Assembly (NCBI GenBank): GCA_959347315.1
Contig: OY365810.1
Coordinates: forward strand, 13,713,018-13,777,017
Direction of reading: 5' to 3'
Origin: Bimastos eiseni
Taxonomy: Eukaryota > Annelida > Clitellata > Crassiclitellata > Lumbricidae
Length of the DNA stretch: 64,000 bases
The notes under the pieces were generated by a model that was not told the origin of the DNA, made no database searches, and saw only the letters and a program-made list of their open reading frames with translations. This document shows positions 1-11,630 of this stretch, one piece after another. Each line of letters opens with the position of its first letter. The stretch's first letter is position 1. The position numbers and the translations under genes are program-made.

Positions 1-914
1 CTAGATCATTCTCTGTTCGTCTTATGGCTTAGAGCAAAACTTTTTAATGTTTTAGATCAACCAGGAGAAATAGTCGACTGAACAACTGTTCTCGTTCCAG
101 ATCACCGCCTCTGTAAGTCTCCTCTCTTCCTCGCCAATCGTTTTCTCCAAGAATTTAACACAAAACCATTTCGAAACTGTTTAATTCTACACTGACCCGC
201 CGAAATGGAATGAAAATATATTGGCGTTGTCAGTAATAGTATTATTAAATGACGTACCTTTTAAATATGTGATAATCATTCCTAGGCCTACATACTATTA
301 TGATGTAGCATGTAGCCTATAACTAGAAAGTGGTAGCCTTAAACTTGACCGCTACGGACACCACACTTAACTGTAGGTCCTATCAAGATGTGATGATATA
401 TCATAAAAGGCGTAGGCCCTATGTACACCTTTTTCATTCTATTACTTAAATAATTCATAATATTAACGACTATCAGTAGGCCTCTACTGACATTCACTGT
501 ACCCACTGTCATCTCTATGCTCATCTACTTAGCATAGGCTGCTTTATTCAAAACTGCAGCCTCACGTCTTCAAGAATTCTCTGGTAAACGTTTAGGCTTC
601 TCGTAATGGCTTTTTTGAAACTGTTTTAACGCTTCAGAAATGTAGCGTTCACACTTCACACACCAATGCTATTTTAATCGTAACTGTGATACAATGTTGT
701 AGCTCCTCACAATCAACGTTTGTCTTTTTAGAATTTAATTTGTTCACTATTTAAGAATATAGAGCTCGCTAAATAGTGACAACTTGATATTTTTGGAATA
801 TTGGCATTTTTGAAAATTTAGCAATTGTTACAGCTGAAATTTTATATTGCCCATCTTCCAACATTTTTTGCTCAGAAGTGCACACGCCTCGACGACGCAA
901 CTGCAGTTGCAATT
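1..914. other. Noncoding stretch, nothing recognised
   Basis: AT-rich sequence with several AGGCCT palindromes. I see no coding exon, RNA gene or repeat family that I can name; short open frames here lack family similarity. Confidence 0.5.
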
Positions 915-1908
915 CAGGGGCGGTTTTCACAAGGCAGGGTAAACGCTAATACCCGTATTAAATATGGCCTATACCCGACTAGTGAATTATATCGCAATTC
1001 ATGGGACGGTATTAGCTCTCTAGTCGGGATATAAGTCTAATCCCATTTAGAGGCAGGTCTAAGTCCGCTAATACCGGCTTAAAGACGAAAAACAAGATGT
1101 CAGCCCTTGTGCTTCGTCGCATTCGACATCGATTTAGACTCTGAAAGGTGTTTGAGAGGCACTATATTTACTCGCCTCTTTCGCCGAACGCCAAAATTAT
1201 ATTGCTTTTAATTTTTTTGTCAAAAATGTTTCTAATTTGACGCGATGCCTGACGATATTGCATGCGAAATGTCGCCACTGTAGCGCAGTGTGTAGGCTTA
1301 TAACAAGGATAGGCCTACGGTACCATTGGGATTGGTTTGTTCTCACAACAAGTCTACAGCGTAGCACCAGCTTATTCACGAACGCTGCGTCTAATCGGAG
1401 GGGTTGTCCTAAGGATAGTTCCGATAATGGTCAAGGTCCGGTTTCCAGAGGGGTCAGAGTAACTTTACGGCGAGAGTTGGGAAACGAAGGAATATCATTT
1501 ATTGTGCCTAAGTTATCGACTCATAGGCAGTTTTCAGACAAATACAGTTTTAATAAGCGGGTAATGGAGTCGTTCATGTTAACGTATTGATCAACAAAAT
1601 TCTTTACGCTTGTGAACATTCCTATCTTTAGCGGTATTATAGCGCATAATCACTTTTGCGCATGCGCAGTAGCTCGACATTTGCAGTTACACGGTACTTA
1701 TACCCAGACTAACTATTCCGCCCATTAAGACGCATATCATCGTTGTTATTGATGCGTCGTTAAATAAATTTATATCAGTCAGTTCCGCCCATTAAGTCGC
1801 GCTCGTGAATAGCTACCACGGGTTAGTTTTAGCCAGGGTATAGCTAACCCCGAACTAAGCGCTAATACAGGATTACCTTAACTCTGTCTTGTGAATACCG
1901 CCCCAGAG
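915..1908. mobile_element. DNA transposon or MITE relic with inverted ends
   Basis: The left end (from 915, GGGGCGGTTTTCACAAGGCA) is matched in inverted orientation by the right end (ending near 1908, reverse complement GGGGCGGTATTCACAAGACA). The similarity continues inward as related TAATACC and GGTTAG-rich subrepeats on both sides. No transposase is visible between the ends. This fits a non-autonomous cut-and-paste element; I could not identify a clean target-site duplication, so the superfamily is open. Confidence 0.6.
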
Positions 1909-1977
1909 CAATTGAGCGCAAAGGACTAGCTCAAGGTACCTACATAGTAACTTCTCAGCACTCAGTGCACACAGAGC

Positions 1978-2018
1978 GTTGCGGGCCGACCGCTTTAACC
2001 AAACGGCCACCATCCCAC
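1978..2018 (-). repeat. tRNA-like SINE head fragment
   Basis: Read on the minus strand, GGTGGCCGTTTGGTTAAAGC followed by GGTCGGC resembles the 5' half and A box of a Leu/Ser-type tRNA. No B box with correct spacing was found, so this is at most a SINE fragment. Confidence 0.3.
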
Positions 2019-3140
2019 AAAATTATATGCCTCTGCGTCTACTTAGAAAGCCTGACTGCTTTGTACATTGCCGCCTTTAGCTAAAAACACCCGTTTGCGT
2101 TTTCCAGATGCTAAAGTTAATTTAGAATTGGTCCAAGTTTAAAAACAATCGGGACACAAAAGTCAATTCATTTGAACATTATTATTATTATTTGGCCTAT
2201 ATTCATTGATTTGACCTTAAGGTGTCTTCGGGGATGCGGTTATCCACGTCTTCACTTTACGGACTGGTATAATAAGGATAAGAAAAAGAAAATGGTTAAC
2301 ATAACTAATTTCTGTTGGACCAGCAACTCGTGCAAAACAGATTTCTTTCGAATTTAAAAATTGTTTTAAAATAAAGTTGCAAAATCACTAGGTATTGTAA
2401 ACGGAATTATTGGATTGCTACCAGGTTAACTATTGTAGTTAACTATTGGTTAACTACAGGCTTTAGCTAAATGCGCCTCAACAGTTTTGGAGGGTACAGA
2501 GAAAGTGTCAATCTGTTATAGAACCTACGACATCCTATAAAACTCTGCCAGAAGCGACAACTACGACACGAGAGATTGTGCAGCAATCGATGCTGACCTC
2601 AAAGTTCCTAGGGCCATTAGCCATAACCAGAGTGTAATCGAACTCATAGCAAGGAGAACTCGCTTAATGATCTGGTGGTTAGACGATTTTGCCACTGTAT
2701 TTCCAACGATTTTCTGAAATAAATTATCATAATGCGCTGTTGACAGTTTTAATTTAGGCCAAATGATGACAAATTATTCGCATCATTATTGCGCATGCTT
2801 CACTGTAAAATTGCACCAACTATTGTCTACCTCATCCTCGAATACTGCAATTCTTGGGATTTTATTTCTTTTTACAGACAACGTGAACAAATAATTATAC
2901 TGATCTAAATATTATAGATAATAGCTGCGACGGCATAATTATGTAACCTGGGAAACTGTTCGTAATGTCCGTCTATATTTGTACAATAATATCAAATGGT
3001 AATGTAGTCTCTGTAAAATGCTTATTATGCCTACCGCATGTCCGTCTGCGTTTCTATGGCAACATGATCATTACGTCAGTAGCCGTTGTTAATTCATTGT
3101 ACAATCGTGTCCACGATTTTCCACAAATTTGCACAAACTT
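2019..3140. other. Noncoding stretch, nothing recognised
   Basis: AT-rich DNA with small GTTAAC-type palindromes around 2425-2460. No exon or known repeat seen. Confidence 0.4.
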
Positions 3141-3142
3141 AA

Positions 3143-3143
<1 letters not shown>

Positions 3144-3230
<87 letters not shown>

Positions 3231-3231
3231 A
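3144..3231 (+). repeat. (TC)n microsatellite
   Basis: Nearly pure TC dinucleotide tract with one TTTC interruption near its end. It creates an open frame of alternating Leu-Ser that is not a gene. Confidence 0.97.
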
Positions 3232-3579
3232 TGTTCCGTCTTTTATTTGTTTGTGTTTCCTTCAATCTTATTAAACTGTCTAAGTTGACAATGAATTAAC
3301 ATACCGTCAATTAACAATAGTTATCGGAAGCCGATAATAGCGTAATCGCTCCCCAGCGGCTCACTCACCTGAGCGTGACCGATTCTACAACTTGGCAGTT
3401 CGCACCAATATGTTCGGTCCTAACAACCGTTTTCATAGGCAATGTAGAAGTCAGGTTAGCATTCATCGGATCTTTACCAACAACTCTACCTGTAGTCTAT
3501 ATAGAACAGTGGTTGTAAGCTTTCTTTATTCCAGCAACCCGTTGATAATATTTCCAATGCTCTGACGAACCCAACAATA

Positions 3580-4762
3580 GAGGGTGGGCCAGTAGGAATG
3601 CACCAACTTTGCATGCAGATAACTGCGCCAATATTTGAAAGTTATTTATACTTTATGCGTCAAATCAAAGGTATTTCACTCTAGTATAAGCCTATAGAAA
3701 TATTGGCTATTGCACCTTCAGCCTTCATGACGTCATCGTGACAAGACAAAAGTCATCGTTTTTAGTGATAATAGCTAATGAAAATAGTCATGACATCGTT
3801 AACAGTAAATCAAAAAAATGAAACCCTATATTTCTAAGCCAGACATCTTGTACTACACCGCAATATTAATAATTAGCTTGGATGTAGTTGATTGCAGTCT
3901 TTTCTAACCAACTGGATATTCAATGTGTCTCCTACGTGCTGTATCAACAGCAGCAATTCGACGAGACAATCAACATCAACATCTCAAAGAGGTCAATCAT
4001 TCTGTCAATGAACTGCTGACTGATATTTGACCAGCAGTTAACGATGACCTCTTTGAGATGTTGAATGGCACAGATCTTCTCTCAATAGACGAGTTGCAAC
4101 AAATATCCCCAGATCGAATAATCCACCGGATTCAGATCTGGACTACTGGGGGGCCAATTGTGGGGCTCGATGAACTCAGGAACGTTTTCAGTCAAATAGG
4201 CAACAGTGTGAAGTGATCGGTGCGCAGGTGCACCGTCCTGTTGAAAGGTATAATCTGCACTCGACAGACGACGAATGTCAGGTAATAATCCATTCTGCAA
4301 AACTTCTTGACAATAGTAAACACTGTTCACGTTTAATTCGGACACACGAGCAATGTTAGCGGGTGCGCGCCGTGAGTACCGATTTGCGCGGTTTACGAAA
4401 TGAAGCTCCTGTTCATCAATTTTCCGTAATAGACGATTTAAGATATATTTATTCCATTCTCTGTTAGGAAACTCTTTCATCGTTTGAAAGGTATTAAATC
4501 CCTTATCAGTTTGCAAAAGTCGAACAAAGACTCGATCATCGTCTGTCAACGGCACAATATTGCGTCACTAGCGACAATAAAATTGGGCAGCTAGGGCTGT
4601 TCCAAACATTTGTTTAAACTTAAAACTAGTACTAGTTTGGCTTTTTCTACGCTAATACTAGAGTAAAATATCTTTGATTTGACGCATAAAGTATAAAGAA
4701 CTTTCAAATATTGGTGGAGTAATTTGCATGCAAAGTTGGTGCATTCCTACTGGCCCACCCTG
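3580..4762 (-). mobile_element. Tc1/mariner-superfamily element, internally deleted
   Basis: A 1183-bp element bounded by TA on both sides (3578-3579 and 4763-4764), the usual Tc1/mariner target. Long terminal inverted repeats of roughly 110 bp run inward from 3580 and 4762; both begin AGGGTGGGCCAGTAGGAATG one base in. The inside holds a minus-strand transposase remnant. The element is about 1 kb shorter in coding capacity than an autonomous relative would need, so it is non-autonomous. Confidence 0.88.
4082..4555 (-). pseudogene. Deleted mariner-type transposase (DD37D-like)
   Basis: The frame encodes about 157 residues. Residues 1-52 look like the N-terminal helix-turn-helix DNA-binding region (FNTFQTMKEFPNREWNKYIL). 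From about residue 60 it jumps to the C-terminal half of the catalytic domain, with QQDGAPAHRS holding the second catalytic Asp and SPDLNPVDYSIWGYL holding the third acidic residue. The spacing between these two Asp is 37 residues, as in maT-like DD37D elements. The first catalytic Asp and roughly 190 residues are missing, without loss of frame. The open frame begins at a GTG with an in-frame stop just upstream, so no good start codon is visible. It could still encode a DNA-binding fragment, but it cannot be an active transposase. Confidence 0.85.
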
Positions 4763-5144
4763 TATAACTGACTGGCTTCTTCCTTTCGCTGCGTTTTTGC
4801 TGCCATTTTGCATCTCACTTTCATCATTTGATAAATGTTCCATCGGACATACATGTAGGCCCACGCATGGGTACGTCAGCTATTATCATGACCTCGATTT
4901 CCAGTTGGACTGGGAGTTTACTTTCATCGTGTTGCTAGTGACTGCTTCTATCAGCTGCTCATGCTTTGCACTGTTAATGGTTCTATTATGTCCTTTACCT
5001 TATGAATGAAATCGAGCATTTATCTAGCGCCCCATCAAGATATCTACTCAGAGGCGCTCTCTGCGCTGGCCTGGGCGATACTAAATGTCTTCACGAACGA
5101 ATAAAATAAACCAATTCGCAAAACAATGCACACTAAGCTTAAAT

Positions 5145-5208
5145 GAGTCTCCAGTGATGGTCCCACGCACAAGCGTAGATTGATGATGACGACGACGACG
5201 ATGATGAC

Positions 5209-5259
<51 letters not shown>

Positions 5260-5420
5260 AATATGTCAGCTGATTAGTCGATTTCAGACGATCAAGATAG
5301 ATGACTAGCCAGCAGTAAAGGAAAGGATTTGGGAATTTTGGCAGCATGTGTGTAAAGAACTGTTCTCAATATGTTAACCAATGATCACTTGAAGCTTTCT
5401 CTGTCTGTCTCTGTCTGTCT
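5145..5420 (+). pseudogene. Relic last exon and 3' UTR of the TIR gene family (copy A)
   Basis: A GAT/GAC-rich stretch (about 5178-5262) followed by ATATGTCAGCTGAT and then CTAGCCAGCAG (5310 onward) matches the last exon and 3' UTR of copy C (28589-28860: CTATGTCAGCTGAT, CTAGCCAGCAG), including the downstream order of sequence. The upstream splice site is followed by stops in the relevant frame, and the Asp run has expanded as a GAT microsatellite. I read this as the decayed end of a further TIR gene copy whose other exons are not visible upstream; the mariner element and unknown DNA lie there instead. Confidence 0.55.
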
Positions 5421-5429
5421 CTGTCTGTC

Positions 5430-5462
<33 letters not shown>

Positions 5463-5475
5463 AGCTCTCTCTCAA
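5398..5475 (+). repeat. (CTGTCT)n / (CTGT)n / (CT)n microsatellite
   Basis: Compound simple repeat of CTGT and CTCT units. Confidence 0.95.
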
Positions 5476-6750
5476 TCTTGTCATGACGTGTCGTGATCAT
5501 TGTCCACGCCTTCCTCACTTGTCGAATTGATCATGTTGCGCAATTCTTGTCGGCCATAGGGTCTCTGGGCCAACTTGTCCGGTCCCACGCTCGGCTCATC
5601 AACCGGTTTCCTAAACTCCTGTTTCTGTATAGGCCTACATGCGCGGTGTGTTGCATTGGCTGACTGTGGCTATTGCTGTAGGTATACTCTTGGCTATTAT
5701 GATCTACTATGATCTACTGTCTCACAGTTTCTGACAGAGTGTGTCGGATGCTCTGCTCAGCGACAAGAGGTGAACTTTTATTCTCACGGGCTCGCTAGCC
5801 CGCTATAGATGTAGGCCTAACGCTGAGAATTCTCAGGTGTAGGCCATTCCATTTGGAACTAGATCAGGGTTCATTTATATACCTCTAACCAATCCAACTG
5901 GGTTTTATAAGTCACGCCAGTCTTATTCCTTTAGTAGCGGGTTGGCTGGGATCTCTACAGAACAGGTTTCTTGAAGCAGAGGCGTAGTCAAACGAGGAGC
6001 AGAGGGAGTGGCGGTTCCCATAAAATCTTTTACAAAAAGTTGGGCCTTATTTTAAAAAAAATTCTTTATCCTTGAAAAGGACGCAAAAATATCAATCTTA
6101 CACACATAGGGTTCCATACCAACGCACAATTTGCCATAATGAAAAGCTAAGTGCATGAGTTTAGGTTAGTTGATATCTTCTATATTATATTAATAATTTA
6201 AATTCCCTTTTCCATTTTTAATACTGTAGTGTTCCAACATTACGCTTTCAATTATATGACATCAGAGAGACAGAGTAATTTCTTGGATTACGTCATAATT
6301 AGATTTATGAGGTCACTGATTGCATTGAGGTAATTTGAACACGAATTTAATATTTAATAAATATTCTGCCAACAAGCAGTAAAATAAAGAATAAACTTTG
6401 ATATTGTAAACATATAGGCCTACCCCATTTTCATGTAGTAGCAATAAATTACATCACGATGGCGATAGATCATCTGGGTGGTTCTGTAACCGTGATTATT
6501 CTGTACATTACATTACAATAGATAGGCTTGAACAATTTATATATACAGATCATTATTATACAGTAGGTTTAGCTGAACATTCACTAATTCTGACAGTATA
6601 GGTTCTGTCAGTCACTCGTGTAGGCTCTAGCAGTTGCAGTCAGCCCTCATTACTAGAGTGACCAATAGTTGATCCTTGAGTGGTCAGTAACTAGCCAATC
6701 AAAGTAGTCTGATCTAGGATAGGCCAGTTTCCTCTTTGGCTGAGGAAAGT
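5476..6750. other. Noncoding stretch upstream of TIR copy B
   Basis: AT-rich intergenic DNA with AGGCCT motifs. No exon or known repeat family seen. Confidence 0.4.
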
Positions 6751-6752
6751 CT

Positions 6753-6886
6753 CTTATAAGCTACAACACTCTTAGGATCGAGGCAGTCTGACTTCCGAAG
6801 AACTCCAACTATCTTGTCAGGCTCGTCAACTCGTATCATCTTAGGGTTTGGACATTATCATCTCACCCATACTCGCATTAGTAAGT
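6753..6886 (+). promoter_or_regulatory. Candidate promoter and 5' noncoding exon for TIR copy B
   Basis: A TATA-like CTTATAAGC (6753-6761) is followed about 120 bases later by a strong splice donor (GTAAGT at 6881). The next acceptor downstream in the TIR locus is TTGCAG ending at 7884, just before coding exon 1a. The arrangement fits a leader exon spliced into exon 1. An AATAAA at 6960 means this could instead be a solo LTR; I found no matching terminal or target-site repeats. Confidence 0.3.
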
Positions 6887-7239
6887 ACATGTAACAGTTA
6901 TGTATTAGTCACAATCATTATATATATATTATTATTATTACCTCTTCTTCTCTGTATTTAATAAAGATAAGTATTATTCTAACTGTCTCTTCATGTGTAG
7001 CTAGTTTCCCCTAACATAATCTAACTTATTAAGTATCTAATATAATAGTAGATCTAGTTTTAAGTAGAACCCTCAGCGTTCTTACAGTTCTAAGGAAACG
7101 TAGGCCGCGACAAAGCGTGACGGTGCATGGTTGGATATTTAAAAAACGGCCATTTTCGGCTTGACGCAATTATGTCATGACCTTTTTATTGGGTTCATAT
7201 TTACGGGTAAACTTGATATTTATCGATTATAAAGAAAAT

Positions 7240-7400
7240 ATGCGTACGCATGCGGGTGGTCTAATATTGAGCGGGATTAAATTGTTATTCAATTAGTTGT
7301 TTGGCGAGATTATTTTTATGACTAAAAGCTCTAAATGCATGTAGTTGCAACTAGGTGATGGCTGCATTTTGCGTCATAAAAAATCACTAGTTATCAACAA
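7240..7400 (+). repeat. Remnant of the duplicated 5' block of the TIR genes
   Basis: GATGGCTGCATTTTGCGTCA (about 7357) recurs near 22319 as GATGGCTGCATTTTACGTCA, and the preceding GATTATTTTTATGACTAAAA-type sequence recurs near 13645 and 20615. Order is preserved, so this is the same upstream block seen at 13.3 and 20.3 kb. Confidence 0.55.
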
Positions 7401-7900
7401 AAGTCTAATTTTGCAAAAGCTGATGCAAGCATTAACTGTTTTTATTTTTTAATATAGCCTAAATTATATGGGTTTACTGTTATCCAAAGATATTGATTTT
7501 CTTGGATAACTTAACATTTAGAAATGTTACAGTGCGATTAAACCAGTCATTGAAGTAGTCGTATTTAGCGTATAGTATGGAATGTAGTTACAAGCGTTGG
7601 GGAGGTAAGATGTCCATGGGCGCTTTGCCCACTGGGTATCTTGCCTCATGTGACTGGGCGTCTTGCCCCATGTGATTGGGCGTCTTGTCTCATGTGATTT
7701 GGCAATGCCCCTAACAGTTTAGTACTCAATTATTCTTAAAATATTTCTATCGTTACCTTTGGTCTTCAACGGTTTTCAGACTTGCTTGTATTTATATAGT
7801 TTGCTGTATCGACTATTGCTGATCCTAGAAGCCAATGCAGCCTATTTGACTCTTTGATATCGGATTATAATTATTTGCTTGCAGCTGTAAATCATCAGAG

Positions 7901-8024
7901 ATGTCAGTGTACATGAGTTGTCCGTTCAACTGCAATCACAAAGACATCGCAAGAAATCTTTTCATGACCCTGAACGATGCTGGCATCAAGACTTTCTACA
8001 ACGGAGATATTCCAGAGCGAATGA
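7901..8024 (+). CDS. TIR gene copy B, exon 1a
   Basis: The coding part is 124 nt and opens with ATG; the protein starts MSVYMSCPFNCNHKDIARNL and continues with LNDAGIKTFYNGDIPE, matching TIR strand A, helix A, strand B and the BB loop. Donor is GTGCGT at 8025, phase 1. The frame is open upstream to the TTGCAG acceptor at 7884 (reading CKSSE before the Met), so the Met may be internal to a longer protein. Confidence 0.7.
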
Positions 8025-8212
8025 GTGCGTGGTTAATTTACAACATGGGCCTGCACAATATTAGCTTTTCCATAACAGAGCACAAACTAGCTTGGTGCTT
8101 AGAGTTATTTATATATGATGTACTTGACTGTATTTAAGTTTGAATCTCCATTAATTTTTTACTTTTCATTTGTCGTTTCTGTATTTGCTTGTATTATTGT
8201 GAATCATCACAG

Positions 8213-8336
8213 ATGTCTGTGTTTGCGTGTTGCACATACGAATGCATGCACGAAGATCTTGGCAGAAGACTGGTCGAAGATTTAAATGACGCTGGGATCG
8301 AATGCTTCTATGCTGGTGACATTCCAGACAAAATAA
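8213..8336 (+). CDS. TIR gene copy B, exon 1b (tandem alternative of 1a)
   Basis: Same length (124 nt) and phase as exon 1a, 188 bases further on. The product starts MSVFACCTYECMHEDLGRRL and carries LNDAGIECFYAGDIPDK. The donor is GTACAT at 8337, a better consensus than that of 1a. Upstream homology to 1a includes the CESSQ-type leader. Because both exons end in the same phase, either could splice to exon 2, but joining both would duplicate the strand A to B segment. Confidence 0.65.
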
Positions 8337-9102
8337 GTACATATTTAACTTGCAACATAGTCGCTTGTGTAAATTATATTGTTGGGAAATTAAAGAAATA
8401 ATATTTTGTCGGCTGTTTCCAACAAATAAAAATGCTTCGAAAATATTGTTTAGCAGGTTTCTCATAGACCCTAGTAGTAACTACAGTAGGCTCTGTATTT
8501 GTACTGATAATAATAGTTGTAGTTGGCGTAGTAGGGTCTAATAGTAGCAATGATAATGGCAACAAGAATATTCCGCTAATGACGAGTCGCTTTAAAAATC
8601 AAACTCGACATTTCTACTGCACCCACAGAAACGAATTAGCTTGGACCAGCTTATTCACGTGTGGTTAATTAAAACATAGTCAATAGGCAGAAAATTAAGA
8701 AACAGAGAGTCAGGCAGGCAATCGGAAGACTATGGTGGATAGCGATTCGAGTTGAAAGAGAGGAAGGTAGGGGAAAGTGGTGGAATCAGGATCCAATTTG
8801 TGAAAAAACAGTGTTTTGAGCGAAAGACCTGTGGAAAGATTGCATGAGGTGAGGAAACATTTTAGCGAATCCGATAGGCTATTTCTCGTGATATTGGAAG
8901 GCGTTTGTTCGAAATAGGTCGGATAGCAATATCACTGAAACAATTTGCTAATTTTGGTGATGAAGTGATGGAATCGTACAATTTATATCTCGTACAATTT
9001 ATATCTCGGCTCCTATTACGTCATCAGTCTCGTTTTATGATATATTTGCTATTTCGCAAATACTCTCACGCTATGATCTGTGATGCTGCGGTATTTATCC
9101 AG

Positions 9103-9204
9103 GAGATGATGTGGGCGACGCCATTGTTGCCGCAATTGACAGATCAGAAGCGTTCATGCCATTAATATGTCGAGAGTTTGAAGGAAGTCTTTCTTGCTGA
9201 GAAG
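9103..9204 (+). pseudogene. TIR gene copy B, exon 2 with in-frame TGA
   Basis: Bounded by TTTATCCAG and GTATGT, 102 nt, phase 1 at both ends. It encodes GDDVGDAIVAAIDRSEAF, then MPLICREFEGSLSC, TGA, EK. This is the helix C/strand D part of a TIR domain, and the acidic residue used for NAD cleavage in enzymatic TIRs would lie at or next to the TGA and the exon 2/3 junction. Confidence 0.65.
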
Positions 9205-10146
9205 GTATGTCTAGTTGGCTTTTGCAGTTGTTACTAAACGCATCGCGTTGCTATGAATATTTGGTACGCACTCTACGAATATTTTGTATGAACTCACTTC
9301 CTAGATTTTTGTGCTAGGCAAGGTTTAATTGGCTAACATGAATCCAGACTGAGTTGTAACCCCGATCCAATCATTAATCTGTCTTGTTCTCTTGTTTCTG
9401 ACACAACTTTCAATTGATTGAAACCTGGCTCATCCCATAGACCTACCTAGGCCTTTGTCATGTAGGACTGGTCTATCAGTGAAGTGGAATACGAATTCAT
9501 ATATAGTCTAATTAGTCTTAATCGTTCGACACTTTGAGCCTACGATTCCAATGGAAATACACTGAGTTACCTGTAGGCATTGATCACATTTATAGCAGCT
9601 TGTTTTATTTTCGAATGGCAAACGCCACAAATCTGTTAATTGGAGGTATGCGCATTCTTGGACGAGTGTTCAGATGGCTGGCTAGGGGTCTGGGTGCGAA
9701 CCTTGCTCTAGGCAGTTACTGGGCACAGACCTTGAACAATTATTTACAATGCTCATCGCAGTCGATGTCCTGTCGCATTGTATGTGCTTCAAACTTTGGA
9801 AGGAGGACAATTTCAGTATGCATGTGTAATTACATGTACATATGCATATGTATGTATGGCCTGCATATAGCGTATGTAAACATGGTGTGTATGTGAATGC
9901 ATCTTATTATATGTATGCTATACATGTATATTTCTGCATGCTTCATATAGGCTATGTCTTATATTCTTCACAGCCCACTGCATTTTCGGACGAATGTATC
10001 GTGGTTCACTGTCGCGCAATATCGCTGCTGTTGATTCCAGTTTCCTACATATTTTCTCGTGCCAGTTGTAGGATCGTGGCTAATTTACATTAGTTTGAAG
10101 TGAATTGTGACTGTTTTCGATTTTTGACTTCTGTTTAACATAAAAC

Positions 10147-10323
10147 TCACCTATGCCACTCTGTATGAGAAATTGGTGCTTCCTGTCGTTTTGGATCCCC
10201 ACCATGTCGCCATCACTCCAGAGGGATTTCTTACCGGGAAAAGGATTACTAACATTTCATCACCAGGCAAATACGAAAAGGAATCGCCTCAATTGCTAGA
10301 CACAATTCGTGCTATGACTCCTG
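10147..10323 (+). pseudogene. TIR gene copy B, exon 3, acceptor lost
   Basis: Encodes YATLYEKLVLPVVLDPHHV and continues to DTIRAMTP, ending at donor GGTGAGC (10324) exactly where the copy C exon ends (donor at 26342). No AG lies in the frame-compatible stretch 10128-10150. The start given is the position aligned to the copy C acceptor and is approximate; length differences near the start also suggest an indel. Confidence 0.55.
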
Positions 10324-11630
10324 GTGAGCTGTCTGAGGTATCATTGTGAATGGTAAACTATAGAAAAATGTATTGATGGATCCGACGGTTATACCGACCA
10401 ATTAAGTTTACTCTCCGTTGATGATGGATTTTGGTCTATGAAACCTGTCTAAAATTATTGTGAAAAGTTGGCATGCGTGTTTATGAATGGATATTATGAA
10501 CAAAGATTTTTAGGGTTTTGTTTACGAATGTTTTTTTAAACATATGGCATGAAATAGGCCCGTTTGAATGGAGCGCCTAAATAAGTTCTTTAGCGATGTT
10601 ATCATTGAGAAGTTGTTAGATGAGATCACTGACCATTTGCAAGCCTAATGTATTGTCAAACTGACAGGCTGAGAGTCTGGCATTACTCGTTTACTTTCAC
10701 TAATGTTATTTCGCTGAAATACAAAGCTAACCCACGAGTTATTGTTGTTTCATTCATTCATTCTGAGCATTTACATAGCTCCCCTTCAAAAAACCTACTC
10801 AGGAGCGCTTCCAGCCCAGCGACGACTAGAGAAAAAAGACTTTAGGAACTTGAAAAAACTTGACGGTTGGGCATGTTTAGGTCATGCTTATTTAGACAAT
10901 TTAGATGTGAACAGAATATTATTTGAATATTACACACGATATAGGTTCATAATTACATGTATGTTCATGTCGCATTCTTCACTTGCAGGCAATTTAATAT
11001 TTCACTGACACAAAGGCATTTTGGTTAAATTCAACTTGTAAATTTCTCCATAGACCATTGCTATCAAGCCTGATGAATTTTTGCAGGTGGCAGTCACAAG
11101 CGCTCATCATGTTTGCGATTCAATCTTTGTAACCATGGAGTTGATGTGAATCTATTCTGGTGTATGGGAAACTGCATAAAGTCATTTCTACTACTGAAAT
11201 AAAACTGACCATTGAATACATTTGCGTGTAATGGTTGAGATAATACCCTTAATGCCATTATGTTCTGCATCGGAATCTCGTATTTGTTTGTTTGCTTATT
11301 AAATATAAATGCCTCTAATTTCAAATCAAAACTATTGACTTGTATGGCATTGTGAGATTTTTTACGCTTATCCGTATTTCTTAAGTTTCGTTATCGATAA
11401 TTCACAGTACAAAATAAGCCAGATGAATTTTTGCTTGGGGTATTACCCTGGCTTCGATTAAAGCACTTTAGTTTGAACAATGGTGATTTTTGGGTTATGA
11501 ATCTGACATAGTATATTTCTTTCTTGATGTAGAGCAACAGAATATATTTTTGTTGATTGGTCTGTATGACGGTAATTGGCGATTCACATGACCTGAAACA
11601 ATGCTGAATAGTTTATATTTTGCATTCCAG

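Noticed and set aside
6407..7090. Solo LTR with TATA box and AATAAA
   Set aside because: No terminal TG...CA inverted ends or target-site duplication could be established.
9198..9200. TGA as selenocysteine in TIR exon 2 (and TGA in the TRIM exon)
   Set aside because: No SECIS-like element was recognised, and neither family is known to use selenocysteine; ordinary nonsense mutation is simpler.
10128..10150. AT-AC (U12) acceptor for TIR exon 3 copy B
   Set aside because: The upstream donor is an ordinary GTATGT and copy C has a normal AG acceptor, so loss of the site is more likely.
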